DNA of 64,000 bases. It comes from Nipponacmea schrenckii (lineage: Eukaryota; Mollusca; Gastropoda; Lottiidae). A model generated the notes under the pieces. The model had not been told where the DNA came from, did no database searches, and saw only the letters and a list, made by a program, of their open reading frames with translations. A program made the position numbers and the translations under genes. Shown here piece by piece: positions 1 through 14,103 of this stretch. How positions within the stretch are numbered: the first letter of the stretch is position 1; the number at the start of each line of letters is the position of its first letter. The stretch lies in the NCBI GenBank assembly GCA_030562195.1, contig CM060203.1:10244208-10308207 (forward strand), given 5' to 3'.

Positions 1-3000
1 ATGAAAGGATGCAGAAGAAAATCTTTACTGTGAATTTAATGTTCAATATCGGCAGCAAACTGACAAATCATTTTATTTTATTGTTTTCTTTGAATTCTAA
101 ACTCTTCAATCTCTCTCCCTTTTTCTAAACTCAAACTACTTTTCAGCATTTGAGATAAGCCATACGTTTTATCAAGTTAATTCGTGGCCGATAATATTTG
201 ACATTGGAGATTGAAGGCAAAGGAATACGATGGACTTAAAAAGACAAATGTGAAAGCACGTCAAAGAAGATAATAAATTATGGAGGATTTTGGTTGACTC
301 AAATTCTTATCAAACAAACCTAATCATTATTATATGATAAATATAGTTTATAATGTATAATAAAGGATAGAATAAGTCTTTGGGTTTAGGTCAAGCCGGA
401 TTCATCATTAACTAAATACCACAAGGAATTTATTATTTCCCCGATTCTTAGCTAATAGACAAAGAGATCTTCTTGTCTCACTTCTTGATATTTATTGTTC
501 TTCAGAAGTGGCCTCTTGACGTTAAACTGACTTTACGTGAATATTGAACACGTAATAGGTAATCGCAAGAGAAATCATAAACATTTGACCTTTCCATAAA
601 GGTAAAATGCTTACAAAGCTTTAAATGTCCTAAATGTTTTTGTTGGTCAATGGTAATGTTTCATAAACTTTGTCTACATATTTATATTAATATCAAGCTT
701 TGGACGTAATCTAACAAAAACAGTCTGCAGATATGTTTGTATGTTAGTTTAGCCAATATTAAAGTGGAAATTAGATTGAATAGAATAATATTAGAATAAC
801 TTTACAATATGTCATTAAGAAGTTAAATAATTCCTTAATATTTTACACGAATTCGGATCCATGTGAACAAAAATTACTTTGAATCGTCTAAAATTTGATA
901 AAATTATTGTTTTTTTTTAAGGTTTTGTGTCATAGACTTTACGTGTTAGGTACCTTATTATGATGACTTTTATTAGGATGATATAATATTATCATTCAGA
1001 CATTATTAATTTATTTTAGTCTCAAGTAAGTCGGATTAGCCCCCTTTTAGTGCTTCATTCTCCAATAAAAAGTTCACGAGAAAGCGCTTAAGAATCATTA
1101 AATTGTCTGAGACAATTTATTATTTCATTATCTGTATTATAAAATGTCATGTGGGTTTATAATTTCTGATAATGGGCCAAAACCCACTGAAATTATGTCA
1201 ATCTTTGATTTTATCGCGATTTTAAATAATGTCATTAATTTCAGATTCACTGACTTTGTAGCATGGAAGCAACATCTCTCAACATCATCGCACATAGGAT
1301 ATCTGAGTAATGTATCTACTGTATATTTATATCAATGGCGAATCCCAATGTTACGTGTGTAAGATTCCAATTAAAGTGTTATGTTGTTTATGTTTCTAAC
1401 CGTGTTCAATGGTCGTCGCATCCGTCATCATTATCAAAACATATGTGTAAAATATATTAAGTAATAACAGAAAAAGATGCTTTTACAAAAGCAAGATAGA
1501 TTACGATTGTGTGTTAAAACTGCGACATTCCCTCTAATGATATCCAATTGATGGATACCAGTCTCTGGTCATTTCACTTCTCAACTCTAATAGCAGTTAT
1601 TAGCAATTTGATAGACTGGGAATTAGATGGTTAAATCCAATAATGGTTGTTTTTGTTCATGGAGAAGAGACGTTGTAATATTAAGATATAGTTGATTATA
1701 GTTATTAGATGATATTGTGACATTGGAATTAGTCTTGAAGTCTTTCCAGGAAAAACAATCTCAGTAACAGGTTGTCGAAAAAAGAAATTCGTGCTGCAGT
1801 CTGTCGAAGTGATTTATTTTACATCACCATCACGTGAACGAATCCGACCGCCGATGCACAAATTCTTATTTTCTTGATTTCGGTTGAAAGTTTGAATGAT
1901 TGGCTTGATATGATTGTTCAGATTAGCTTTGTAAATTTGGTATGTTATGTATGTGTATAATCTTAAGATATTTTGATCGAGAGGTTCCAAATTTGGTGAT
2001 CTGGACCAGCACTCTCATTAAAATCTGATACGGTATCATCCAGAAATAGAATTCGATTTAATGATGAATTTGGTAAAGGGTGTTTCTCTCCTAAGATAAA
2101 TTTGTATCTTTATATAGATCAATCACTATAACAATCGAGTATTGCCAGGTGTCCAATAATCTCCTATTAAATGCAACTTAATGAAGGTAATGGTGAAATG
2201 TTGTCGATGAATTCGAACTTTTTACAGATAAGACAGCAACGAAGAATTCGCGTCTCACTAAATAAAAGTGTGCACCTATATAGAGTACTTCTGCAAATAT
2301 ATCGATGATTTATGGTTGTTCGCTGAAATATATTCACGAATTAAGCTCACCCAGATATTATTGTATCGACTGGGTTCGTTTATTTGATAACACGTCGTGA
2401 AAACGTTACTGATATTGTTCATACAAAATACCTAATGTGCACGGTGAAGTACGCAATATGGACATAATCCTACAAGTCACCTGCACAAGCATGTTTGGGC
2501 TTTCTTCATTTTAATGACTAGAAGGAACATGCAAATTCTCCCATCTCTTCTTGTCTTCTATGACTAAACAGAAATATGATTAAAATTCGAAATAAATATA
2601 TTCCATTTGTTAAATTTTAAAGTTTTGCCTATATTATTGTGCTATGATAGTTGCATGTTTGTTTTTATTTAGGTTCCTCTCGATATACGATTTGAATCAT
2701 ATTATTTAGTCTATAGCATTAACACCTACCAATAAAAAAAGATGTGAAGAAATGCATTCAAATATTGAAAATAATTCCATTCGGGTCGATTGATTTATAC
2801 AAAAACTAATGTAATTCTAATATAATTGCAAGTTTCTAGACGATTTCCTAAGGATTTATTCCACATATTTTGAATAAACTTTTTAAGTGTAAGAAGTAAA
2901 TGTAATTTATTTCGGTTTCCATAAATAGCCGTATGATTGGGAAACATGCACAAAATCAAACATCGAACAAATGACTTTGATTGCGGAGAACTTAATTTTC

Positions 3001-3880
3001 AATTCAATCCAGTTGAAGTGACAGTTCTTACTCGGCTAATTCAATATTTCTATCTGCCACGATATTCAAAGAATTTAAGCTACGATTACACTTTTACGTA
3101 GTGCCTTCGGGTTATATACAGATATTCAGAATGTGAAACAGTTATGCTAAAATAACAATAATGTCCATTGTGGAAGGATATTTAAAAGATAAGCTAGAAT
3201 TATTCGGTGAATTGATGTACAGTGACAAAGTAATCCATTTAAATCCACCTGGTGTATTATCATACTTGTCAGCAGTACTTATATATCTTTCTAATCGGAT
3301 CCAACGTGGTTATGATTATAGTTTTTCCAATACATGTTTTTTAAACATCTGACAGTTATATAGACATTGTTGTCCACGTAAGTCCAGACGAAACATAATC
3401 AGCGAACCTGTAATGATTACAAGTGTACACTAGCCTTTAAATATTTCACAAATCGATATCTGAAAGTCTTTTTCATACTTGAAGAGGCTAGTAAAGGGAA
3501 ATTACTCGTATGATTAAGTTAAATGTTTGCTCTTCACAAGCCAGTTAATTAAATCCAATTTTTAGGTAAGAAAAAAAAAACTGAGAAATTGAAAATGCCA
3601 AAGTTCTATTACGCACGTTTTCTAACAATTTTTAATCATGCTCAGCATTTGAAGATTCATTTGTTTTCTACTTCAAAAACTCTAACAAAAGTTTGTATGA
3701 AATGTGTTTTTTTGCATGATAGTTGATTTAGTAAACGCATTGTCTTTTCCAATTAAACATATCAGCACATAGCTAGTTAATGGTAATGTCTAATGGTAGA
3801 CTGGAGACCTTATTTAGCTTTCGGTGTAAAATGAAACGTGAAATTTCCATATTGGTACGTCCCCTAGTTTTGGGAGAGAG
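1..3880. other. AT-rich non-coding stretch
   Basis: I see no supportable gene, RNA gene or repeat end here. Short open frames occur at 1144-1362 and 3161-3352, but they have no recognisable motif, no splice context and no similarity to anything known to me. The stretch is probably intergenic or intronic DNA. Confidence 0.5.
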
Positions 3881-4232
3881 TCACGGTGTCTCAACGAATT
3901 AGACGCTTGCTCGCTAACCTGAGGGTCCAAGGTTCAATAATCTGGCAATCGTCGAGATGAACTTTCGGATTTTTTCAGCCCTGTTTCTCCTTGTCAGTGA
4001 TTCAGGCCTTAGAACTGACATGGATAGAGCGTATATTCGTTCAGATGGGACAATAACCGAGACCTCGTGTGCTTCAGGCTTCGTGCGCTAAAGATCCTTT
4101 GATAGTTGGAAATCTCAAAAAGGACTAGGCTGTCCTGGCAAACTTTCCCTCATTGCATACTGATTGGGCTGCCCATCTTCATTAACCCATAAGGTGCAAT
4201 AGAATAGGACGTAAAACTCCATTCATTTTTTA
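3881..4232 (+). repeat. tRNA-derived SINE
   Basis: The head resembles a tRNA: an A-box-like stretch (GTCTCAACGAATTAGACG region, about 3897-3915) is followed by the B-box-like GGTTCAATAATC at 3931-3942. The body then has the CCGAG-like and TTAAAGATCC-like segments I associate with metazoan tRNA-SINE central domains (AACCGAGACCTCGTG, CTAAAGATCCTTTG). The 3' part ends with a GGACGTAAAACTCC segment and a CATTCATT-like tail followed by T-rich sequence. A related 3' fragment lies near 44280-44345. Copy degeneration is clear, since both boxes deviate from consensus. The exact family is not identified. Confidence 0.6.
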
Positions 4233-7200
4233 TTTTTAGTTTTTTAGTTTTCTTTAAGGTAAATATTATATTTTTATTATGCCTACAACTCCGAAACAAA
4301 AAAAAATTATATATTCTCCCAACCAAGCATCAATAATCTTTCCACCGATAAGTTGCTTTATTGCTTTTAACAAGAATATCTTGTACATAATTTATCAATC
4401 TTGGTAACTGCTGTGGTTTCACCAGCCATGGGTGAAAATTGGGATTCCTTCTGGTCCAGAAATTTACTGCCAACTAAGTGCTTATGATACAAAACCTGTC
4501 CACCTAATTTACAGAATAATGCAATATCTGTATACATCTATTGGTAAAAGTAAAGTCCAACAACTTTCTATGTTTTTGAAAGTTAGGAGGAAAACCAATC
4601 CTGTTAAAACAAAAAATTTACTCGGATAGGCTTGACCTTTAAATGGAATTTGTCTCCACGTTTTGAAAGATTGTCAAGTCGTAAATATTATATACTTAAT
4701 TTAGTTTGGATGTTCATTTAATCCATTGTTTTAGCATTTCACAGAAACGAAAGATCATTAATCGATCTCGGATATTAAACCATCAAGATTTCTTTATGAT
4801 AACAAAACCTAATGGTAATATCTTGTAGGACTCATTTGACCATTACTTATTCTCCCTTTTACTCGCATTTAAGCTATTCCGTCCTGTATGCTTGGGAAAT
4901 ATAAATTTCATATTAATAAATAAAGCTCATACTAAAAAGTACCTTATCGTTTGAACGGGATTCCATTTCCCGGCTTTAGATAAGTAGAACGTAAATCCCC
5001 ATTACATTTTAATATAAATAACAGATTTTACCTTAGTTTCATCTGTATCACATGATAGAATTTATATAGCATACGTATGTTGTTGAGCACTATCGGGCGT
5101 GAAAAAGGTACTATAAAACGATGGTCTTTAGAGCATAAGATATTATTTGCGTTACTATCAATTATAAATATCGTTTGTTTCTGCGTATCAACTAAGTCTC
5201 CCCAAAGAATATTTGTTAAAATTACTGATTAGTGTATCAATTTTATTGTATTTACCAAGATAAAAAATATATATACAATTAAAAAATAACAGACAATCTC
5301 CATTACAGTAACCATTGTTTGATTACTTACTAACAAATACAATTATTAACAAATATAATTAACTTACTTACAAAATTAATTTAATTTCACATAAACAAAT
5401 TTAAATCAAAACAGTCTTTTTATGCAAGAGGGGTATACTGAGGGCAGATAATAGAATTTTGAGAGGCCTTTAGAGAATCGAAAGATACCGAATGATTTTA
5501 TTAAATGTACAAGGTAACGAAAGCTTTTTAGTATGATTCCAACATTTCCATTCTTTTGAAATAACTAATAATTTATTTAATTTCGGTAAACAAGTGAAAT
5601 ATTTGAAAACGTTCTTAGCTCCCAACATTTTCGATAATATTGTAGATATATAAAATGTTGGTGCCTCAGGTAAATCAAAGCAATGTATTAATTTAAAAAA
5701 AATTGTAATTGTACAAACCAATTATCGTTTTTCTATAGATAAAGAGTGGAATGTGACAGTTTGGATTTTGAATTTCGTGTTCTTCGATTAGATGAATATT
5801 TCGTGAGATAGGATCGTGAGATAGGGTCTAAGTACTGGTTGTTACATCAGCTGATAGAGCGTAAATTCCGCCGTTATAACTATTTAGAATTAAAAGGATA
5901 TCTGTTTTTTCTGCAGTTCAAAAAATTTTTTAAGTCTATTGTCATGTTCAGTGGATAATTAACATTCTCACGTGCAAATATTATTGAAATCACGATGTTA
6001 TTGGTCATTTGACACTTTATTATTTAACAACCCCGATATTATGATTTTTATTTTTACCAGTGCTACGGTAGCTTTCTTTCAATAAACAGCATTTATTTAG
6101 ATTTTAATAAGTATGATGTGTATCTTAAAGGTTGAGATATATTCCATATATATTTTATGTTTTGATTATTGTAATCTGATATATTCCTGATAGAGCAAGA
6201 GACAACCTCTTCTTTTCTGATAATCAAAATGGTAGTATCAAATGACTGTCTAATTAGAGTTCAATATCCGGTACTTATGAAACATTTCGCGATTCATCAC
6301 GATATGTTCTAGATGAGTGTGCGAGATCTTTAGAGTGACAGGAGTAGTGAACTTTATTTTCGGAATAAATTACATGTTAATGCTTCCAGATATCGGTTTT
6401 CGCGTATCAGAAATATTGTATCTTGTTTGATACAGGATTACTGTTGCACCTCAGTGTCATCCTCTATGTCCTTGTTGACAACTGTGTAAACATTTTTTTG
6501 TGGTTTTGTGACTGCGATCTTGATAGCTATACCTGACGGGTTTCTTCTTGTGACTTAAAGACAGTGAACGACAAGGCTTAACAACCCTTACTCCCGGAGA
6601 CCAACATAGCTACCAACATTACATTTAGTCTATGTTTACATAACGCACATGAAAATAAGAAGTTATCTTAGAGCTTTGAATATTGTCTGTATTGATCTTC
6701 TGAACGTGATGAATGAAATCATATCATCACGATTCTTGTCAAAAAGAAACTCGACTTTATTTTTCTATATCCAATTCCATCTTAATTAAAACTCCATGAT
6801 TTTTATAGAAAGATAATAATATAGCAGCATGTTCTCAGAATTATACGAACTAGCTTTGTCATTAAATAACTATCACAGTCAGAGAAAATAAATCATAAGG
6901 AATAAAGAAATCTCCAGAAGGAACACGTAATTAATTTCGCATTTATAAACGTCTAAATGAAAGCATTTTCTATCTACACAAAAGCAATACAAAAATATAC
7001 AAAACGCAAATAGAAAAAGAGGACTACATACTGACATTCTTAACCCATACTGTCTAAAGTTAAATAATTGTTCCCGAAGAACGTTTAAATTCCGTCTTGA
7101 AATGTGAACTTGACGAGCAATGTTAAACCTTACTTAAGACCTAATTATAAAAGAAGGGAAATCAAGTCTACTCAGATATTCGCCTGAACCTTTATTAGCA

Positions 7201-8127
7201 AAGTCTCAAGTAGATTAATTAATATTAATCATAGTTATTTACTCAACTAGAAACTGGATTCTAGACAGTCTGATTGTCCAAGTACGCCCTCACATGTAGA
7301 GGTGAAATGTGCTACCATACAACGGAGATGCAAAGTCCATCCTTTGAGTTTACGAGTCACTTGTTTGTGAAAACCAAAACCACTTACTGATCATTTCCAG
7401 GTTGGTTTGGAGTTGGTTATCTTCTCCTGAGGTTTATAACACCAAATATAATATTTATTTGATTATTTTATTTTGATGGGCTTACAGTGGCATTTTCAAA
7501 TCTGATAAATAATTTAATGAACTAAATCAGTTACCACACAATACTATTCTCTCTGCCCTTGAAACCGTCTCGACAAACTAAATCAAGTTTTAATCAATTC
7601 ATGCAGATAATCATCAGTAAGACGGAAATAATATTTTGAAATCGTTAATCAAGAGTAGAGTAGGCTACATTATTCAAATTAAATCGTAATATATGGGTCT
7701 GGTAGAAGTCCACGTGTAAGAACTAATCAAGATTACAAGATCTTATTCAAATATGACTGGTCAGTGGTCTAACACCAATCATTCAGTTCCAAAGCCAAAG
7801 CCCAACTCTATTAACACGATCGGGACTATTTTTGGATGATGGTCGTGATCGATTGAAAGTCTTGTTAAATCTAGTTATTAGCTTGTACCTTAAAACCGAT
7901 TCCTGATCGTTCAATGTTGACCAATGAATGACCACTGACTGGCCAGTTTCAAATTGATTACAGGATTCTTGGCACATGTTCAATTACGATTTCTGGTCTG
8001 ATTAATTTAGATTTTAAATACAACTCGTTTATTTCGTTAAGACAACTGGACCAATGCCAAAAATATAACAGTAACATGTAGCTGTCTTTGAATGATAAAA
8101 GTTGAAGTTAACGAAACAAAAATTAAA
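4233..8127. other. AT-rich non-coding stretch
   Basis: No supportable gene or repeat is visible. An open frame at 4432-4629, downstream of a possible acceptor (TTTCACCAG), reads 65 residues, but I cannot recognise it or link it to other exons. Confidence 0.45.
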
Positions 8128-9473
8128 CTAGAACTGTGAACAGCTCCGAGCGTGGCAACTATGCGTTATCCCATGGATTTCGAACATTTTGAAACTTCTA
8201 ACCTGCTAGCTTTCAATTCCGGTACTTTTCAGCCTCCAATTGTGGAACAAGCGTAACAATATTGTTAGATCTATAGACAGCTGATGTCAAGGCCATTCTA
8301 TATGGAAAATTTCAAGGTCATTGAAGGTGAAGGTCACAAGATTTAGAATTTCAAATTTTAAAAAAATTCAAACGGGCATAAATAATAAATGACGGACAAA
8401 TTAAATTTTAAAGAAAATTTGCCATTCTCGGAAAAAATGGCGCATGCGCAACTAGCAATTGGAATTTTTTTCTTCTCGGGGGATACAAATTATTTTGTAT
8501 AGCTAATATATACTGTTTTTGCTTACATTCTTGAATTACACGGGATGTAGGGTCGCCTGAAATGAGATAAAAAACCGGAAGTCCCCACGCCCAAACCGGA
8601 AGTGATCAAAAAATTTTGATGATATATTTTTAATTGTGTTGCGTATTTATCTATATCCTGTAAATTTCAGATCGATCCGAACATTAGAGCCCGAAAGTGT
8701 AATATAACCGTCCAAAATTGCAAAATAGTCAGATTTCGGTGGGCTATAAAACCGAAAGTTAATATTTGTCATGCAATATCAGCACATCTATAGACAGCTG
8801 AGGTCAAGGACATTCTACATCTCAAATGTCAAGGTCATTGAAGGTCAAGGTCACGAGATATAGAGTTTTAAATTTTTGAAAAATTCGAACGGGCATAAAA
8901 AAAATTCAAATTCGAAAATCAAAATTCTGTTCCCAACATTTTTTAGATAAAGTATCAAGGATTCGATAGACACCAAAATCATAAAAATCGGTCAATAATT
9001 GGCGGACTTATTAAATTTTTAAGAAAATTTGCCATTTTTGAAAACTGCGCATGCGCAACATTCAATTTAATTTTTCTTCATCTCAGGGGATTAAAATCAT
9101 TTAGTATAGCTAAAATATACTGTTTTTGTTTAGAATCTTGAATTACATGGGAAGCAGGGTCGCCCGACATGAGACGAAAAAACCGGAAGTCCCCACGCCC
9201 AAACCGGAAGTGATCAAAAAATTTTGATGATGTAGTTTTAATTGCGCTGCCTATCTTTCTATATCCTGTAAATTTCAGACCGATGCGACTATTAGGGCCC
9301 GAGCTAGCTTGAAATCTTATTTGCATATTATGCAATTAGCCACTTTTGGGTTAGCGAAAATTTCATGTTAGATATTCATTTTTGATTCCAGCCCATATAA
9401 AAACCATTGGTGAAAACAGAAATAGTCTATCTTTTTCCGTTTGGGCTAGCGAGCTTCCCAAAAAAAAAAAAAA

Positions 9474-10672
9474 CTAGAATTGCTTACAATTATGAACGTA
9501 TTTCGAGAGCCTTAAAATATTATGTAGGCTAAATTTGCAATTACCTATATCTAGACAATATATTGAATATCATTTGACCTAGTTTTCAAAGTCATAAAAT
9601 AATTAGGTCACACCTTCCGTAACGGTTAATGATGGCGAAAATATGAAAATTATCAATTTTTGCTGTATTTAAGTACACTTATCTCTATGAATTTTTTAAG
9701 TAAGCCAAATTAAAAAATATCTACTCGTAGACAATATATTGAATATTATTTGACCTAATTTTCAAGGTCATAGATTAAGTGGGTCACACCTTCCGTACCC
9801 GTTAAAGTGACCTAATTTTGAAAAAATCGAAATTTAAATAATTCGAAAGAAAATACGAAATTTGAAAATCGGTCTCCAAGAAAAGGTAGATAATGATCCA
9901 TTGTATCTATGTGCTAAATTTCATCAAAATCGGTCTATCAGTAGTGTCTGAATTTCGGATTTAAGAATTGTAACGAAAATTCAAAATGGCGGCCGATATG
10001 GCAGCTTGACCTAATTATTTAGGTCAAATCAATTACTATTGACAAGTTATTTATAAAACAGTTTTCACTTTTCACCTAGCAGTTATAGACCGGAAGTTAC
10101 GTAATTACGTCATTTGAGGCTAAACCGGAAGTGGAATTTTTATTTTCACATTTTTTCAAAAATTATAAACATATCGCCTATCAACTGGTAAAGTTTCAAA
10201 ATTTTACCATTTATATTAAAGGAGAAATCACGGTCTGAAATTTTTGCCGATGACCCTTGAATATTGAATTGCAAATCGTGGGTACAATTTTTAACCTAAT
10301 TGCATAAAACCTATAATTGTTAGTTGACAAATACATTGAAGTTTTCAAATCTGAAAATCCGGTCAAAATCGAACTGAAAATAAACTTGCTAAAGCAAAAA
10401 AACCTGAACTTCCGGTTCTCACTTCCTGTCAGAGATAGAACTTCCGGTTTTGTTTTATTTGATAATAGAAATCATTCTAAGATCAACTGTAGATTTAGAA
10501 TTTCTGCACCTTTTACCAGTTTGTCTGCAAACTCATCCAAGAATTACAAAAAAAAAAAAAAAAAAAAAAAAATAAAATAATCCGAACGATTACAATACGT
10601 TTTCGCCAAAGTCGAAATACGTAATAAAATAATCCGAACGATTACAATACGTTTTCGCCAAAGTCGAAATAC

Positions 10673-10676
<4 letters not shown>
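9474..10676 (+). mobile_element. Family A Helentron-like repeat (copy A1)
   Basis: It starts CTAGAATTGCTTACAATT, with a 5-bp hairpin AATTG/CAATT, followed by the subterminal repeat ACGTATTTCGA at 9496-9506. It ends in an A-tract and CCGAACGATTACAA, then a palindrome whose right arm TCGAAATACGT is the inverse of the 5' repeat. The terminal ~50 bp (TAATCCGAACG through TACGTAA) is present twice in tandem (ending near 10623 and 10676). The element is inserted in the A-tract of B1. It contains an apparent 87-residue frame starting at TTG that is conserved only because the repeat copies are similar. Confidence 0.7.
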
Positions 10677-10708
<32 letters not shown>

Positions 10709-10725
10709 ATCCGAACGAAAACAAA

Positions 10726-10750
10726 GCGTGACAAATTTCATTTGCCACGC
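10726..10750 (+). repeat. Family B 3' palindrome
   Basis: The arms GCGTGACAAAT and ATTTGCCACGC are separated by TTC and pair except for one mismatch. The motif CCGAACGAAAACAAA lies immediately upstream. The same structure recurs at 59677-59701 and, on the minus strand, at 62125-62149. Confidence 0.85.
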
Positions 10751-13700
10751 AAAAATGGGTTAACAGCCTTGAAACTTGAAAGTCTTATCTTCCTGACACA
10801 GCCTGTATAATTTTGCTAACAAAAACTAATCTGCCTATGAACAGATTTCGACATTGATTGTGGAAAATTGAATTTTAACTGTTGGCAGAAAATGGAAAGT
10901 AATCATGTAACATTATACTAATCTGTTTGTCGATTTCTCAGGAGTAAAAACCTTTATATGTAATTTTTCTTAACGAGGATTTAAGCGATTTAATGGCATG
11001 TAATTTGCAGTTAAGATTTAAGTGACGATCAAAAATAACAGTGGTGGTCAATATCTTAGCCGCAATGTATGAAAAATTCCATACTTATTTTTTGACAAAT
11101 TCCTTGGTAATTCGAATTTACTGATTATTTTTTTCAATTGAAGTATCAGCTTACAAATGGTATTGAGAATGACAAATATATGCTTACACGTTGTCACTCT
11201 GATATTTACAGTGCACAAATTTCTTTCAAAATACATGAAATAGGATTTTACACACTTTCCAAGCTGAACTACTGGAGAATGTCATGGTCTTATTGTAACT
11301 ATGAGAGAAACTTTCACACACAAAGCAAGTTTAACATCAGATTATCGTCCCCACCCACAAAATGGCAACCTCTTCACCTGCTCACTCCATATCGTTATGC
11401 CTCACTGAGACGTAACTGGAAACCGAATTCAATCAGAGATCGAGCCAATCAAATACACTCTTCGTTAATCTTGTAAGTTCGAAATTAACCCTAACTCATC
11501 CACATGCTTTTGTTGTGGAACAAAGTGATATTAGATTTAAATCATGTTGTTCAAATTGTAGGAATCTGTGATTAAATGTGTTAAGGATTCTGGGTATTAT
11601 TTAGAGAAATAATACTCGTATTCATTAACTCAAGGAGATTAAAAACAAGACTATGGTGTAATCATCTATTCGACAAGAACTCTCAGAAATATCCTGTTTA
11701 TTCAGGGTCTGGAAGTCTGAAATTATCTAAACGAAGAAATGTTGACTCGATGTCTGGACTGGTAGATGTTCTAAAATGACAATATTTGGTCATCAATAAG
11801 ATGAGGTAGTTGATTCTGTTTGCTTTCTATCACTCAGTATAGGATATCTTCCACGTAAATAGTTATTAGCGTTGCGTCTATCTAGAGGCAAGTCTGATAT
11901 CAGTATCCCATATTATCTAACACATTAAAGTTCTTTTTTCAGATTTTTGGGAGACGGACAATTATTCCTATTCATCCTGTACATAGAAAGACGAGTGAAA
12001 TTGTGTGATAAGCACGAGTTGTCAACTATATTTTGTAGTAGAATTATGGTATTTGATACTACATGTATACAAATCAGAATACTCAAATTACCCAAAGCGG
12101 TATTGACTGGTACACACGAAAGTGGAAATATCTTATATATATTCTATATCAATATGTCAATTGATTTTCTAGGAAGCTGAATTCGATCACAAAAATGTCT
12201 TGCATAAAGTAGTTTAATACTGAGCTTTTTGTATACTATGTTTGCTTGGTAAAAGTGGTACTTTAAGTACTGTCCTAAATATATATAAGTCGAAAACTTC
12301 TTGACTAAAAGTAAATGTTTTAAACAATATTTAAAAATATACATAAAGGGCAATTTATAAATCTGTGAGGGATTTCTGTGTTTTCTGTTAACGATTATTT
12401 TATTTAGAAAAATTAGTTCCAAAAATGTAACTAGGTTCACATTGTACCTAGTTTATTTTGTACCTATCAGTATGATACTAACCTTTCGTGTAGGTCTGAG
12501 TTGCAGGTGTACTTCCTAAACCAATTCCTTAGATTCGGGGAAGATTGAAACGTTATACTGCATCCATCGTATTGGGCTTTACATAATGTTTGAAAGATCA
12601 CATCAAATCTGTGTAATTAAATTTGCCTTAACGCCAGGCCGATGTGTTGGAGAAAATCTTATTTACAACGTTTCTAAGCATTTAACAACTTCTGTAGACT
12701 TTAAAATTAAAATTTGTCTCAGGTTTTAACACGTCTTGGTCTAATTTAATTTAGAGTTAACTTAAAGGTGTAAAAATTCACTTTGTCTATTCATGGTTTC
12801 ATTTCTTGAGTTATTAATTTTGGAAAGAAAGGTCTACTTTTCATTTGAAGAAGAGTGTCAAATCATTTTCTAATTATTGTCCATTTCTTTAGTTATTTGG
12901 AACCTATATGATTAGCAAATGGTGAAAAGGTTTCCGATGCAGAAGCAGAATTTTCAATTTAATTGCCTTATTTTAATGAAGTAGTTTCAGAAAAAAAATG
13001 GGTGGGAGAAACTAAATATTGGTTAAATAACTCGGTATCTCATACTTATCTCATCTCATATATTTTTTCAGAAAGCTACAATAAAATTATATTCGGAATT
13101 TTTTTAGTTTTTGATAAATGGAGCATGTGATGAGTCTGTGCTGTTTGAGAAAAAGGGCGTCTGGTTACAACAGGAAAAAACAACATCCCATCAATTCGCA
13201 AACGCGCTATGGTAATCATTGTCCGGTGTATACTAACAAATATTCCCAGTGATTAATATTCGCTGAAAATTGTCAATGTTGAGTATTCATTCTTAGGCAT
13301 ATGAACTGCTTTTTCTCGGCCTTCCTTGAATTTAAATATCGTATTGTCTGACGAGGTTGAGGTCAATTAAAGAGAAGAGGAAATAAACTTCGTTTGATAG
13401 ATGTAAATAATAAGATCATAAAGTATAATTTTAGTGATAATATGGCTTTAAATTCAGCCTGAAGCAGATCGCGGACCCGGTTTATTGCCCCATTCGAATG
13501 GCTAGACGCTTTTTCCATGTAGTATTATCCACTAAATTGTGTAAAATCAGGACTTCATATATGTCGTAATGTACAACAGAATCTATTATTTATTTTGTAT
13601 GACTTTAAACGTGTAGATTTTAAGTAAGATTGTTCAAAACCAGTTTCTTTATAGTAAGTTTCTTGATTGACTTACTTGAAGTTTAAGAAATGACATTTGT

Positions 13701-14103
13701 CGTTGGATTTGGACTTACTTGCCATCTGTTTTCATATTTCATTAGCATAAAATGTTTCACTGGACTGAGTCCTCAATGATACTTGCAGAGTTGTTTCCCA
13801 TCTACAGGTTGTCCAGAATGTTCTGAGAAGTCTAAGTTTTGTGAGAACAAAAAAATATAAGTGAAAAACACAAAAAACAGAAAAACATTGCTTCTGTTTC
13901 TGTTACTGTCATTTTGAAGCTCATAATGATCTTTGATTTATACGCCCAATAAACAAGATTCTTTAAATCTTCATTTGAACACTCTTCTAAAAATATGTAA
14001 TACATTTTCCATGTTTTATTTCACCACAATATAAGGGGAAAGAGGATTACTCATTGTTATTGCGTCATGATGTTCACGGTTTCTTCTTTCACATGCTAGA
14101 TAC
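10751..14103. other. Non-coding stretch, no clear gene
   Basis: Open frames at 11138-11476 and 11947-12180 have nearby splice-like signals (TTTTTTCAG at about 11941), but no recognisable protein motif and no phase-consistent partner exon. I see no repeat ends. Confidence 0.4.

Larger units (their letters stand above)
8128..10750 (+). mobile_element. Family B Helentron-like repeat (copy B1), interrupted by A1
   Basis: The 5' end is CTAGAACTGTGAACAGCTCC, which includes a 4-bp hairpin (CTGT/ACAG). The subterminal repeat GCGTGGCAA follows 22 nt in. The body holds two homologous ~600-bp blocks (around 8533-8707 and 9132-9310), each with paired CCGGAAGT motifs. The 3' end is an A-tract, then CCGAACGAAAACAAA, then the palindrome GCGTG...CACGC at 10726-10750. 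Its right arm (TTTGCCACGC) is the reverse complement of the 5' subterminal repeat. A family A element (9474-10676) sits inside the A-tract. No protein is encoded. Subterminal inverted repeats plus a 3' hairpin are features of non-autonomous Helentron-type elements; that class assignment is inference, while the repeat itself is certain. Confidence 0.7.

Noticed and set aside
10317..10580. Conserved ~85-codon frame (LVDKYIEVFKSENPVK...) present in six family A copies
   Set aside because: It opens at TTG, not ATG, and ends in the poly(A)-encoded lysine run. Conservation is at DNA level across the whole repeat, with no sign of codon-level constraint, so it is a by-product of recent repeat amplification.
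11138..12180. Possible exons near 11330-11476 and 11941-12010
   Set aside because: Splice-like signals exist, but the phases cannot be linked to any partner and the translations show no motif.
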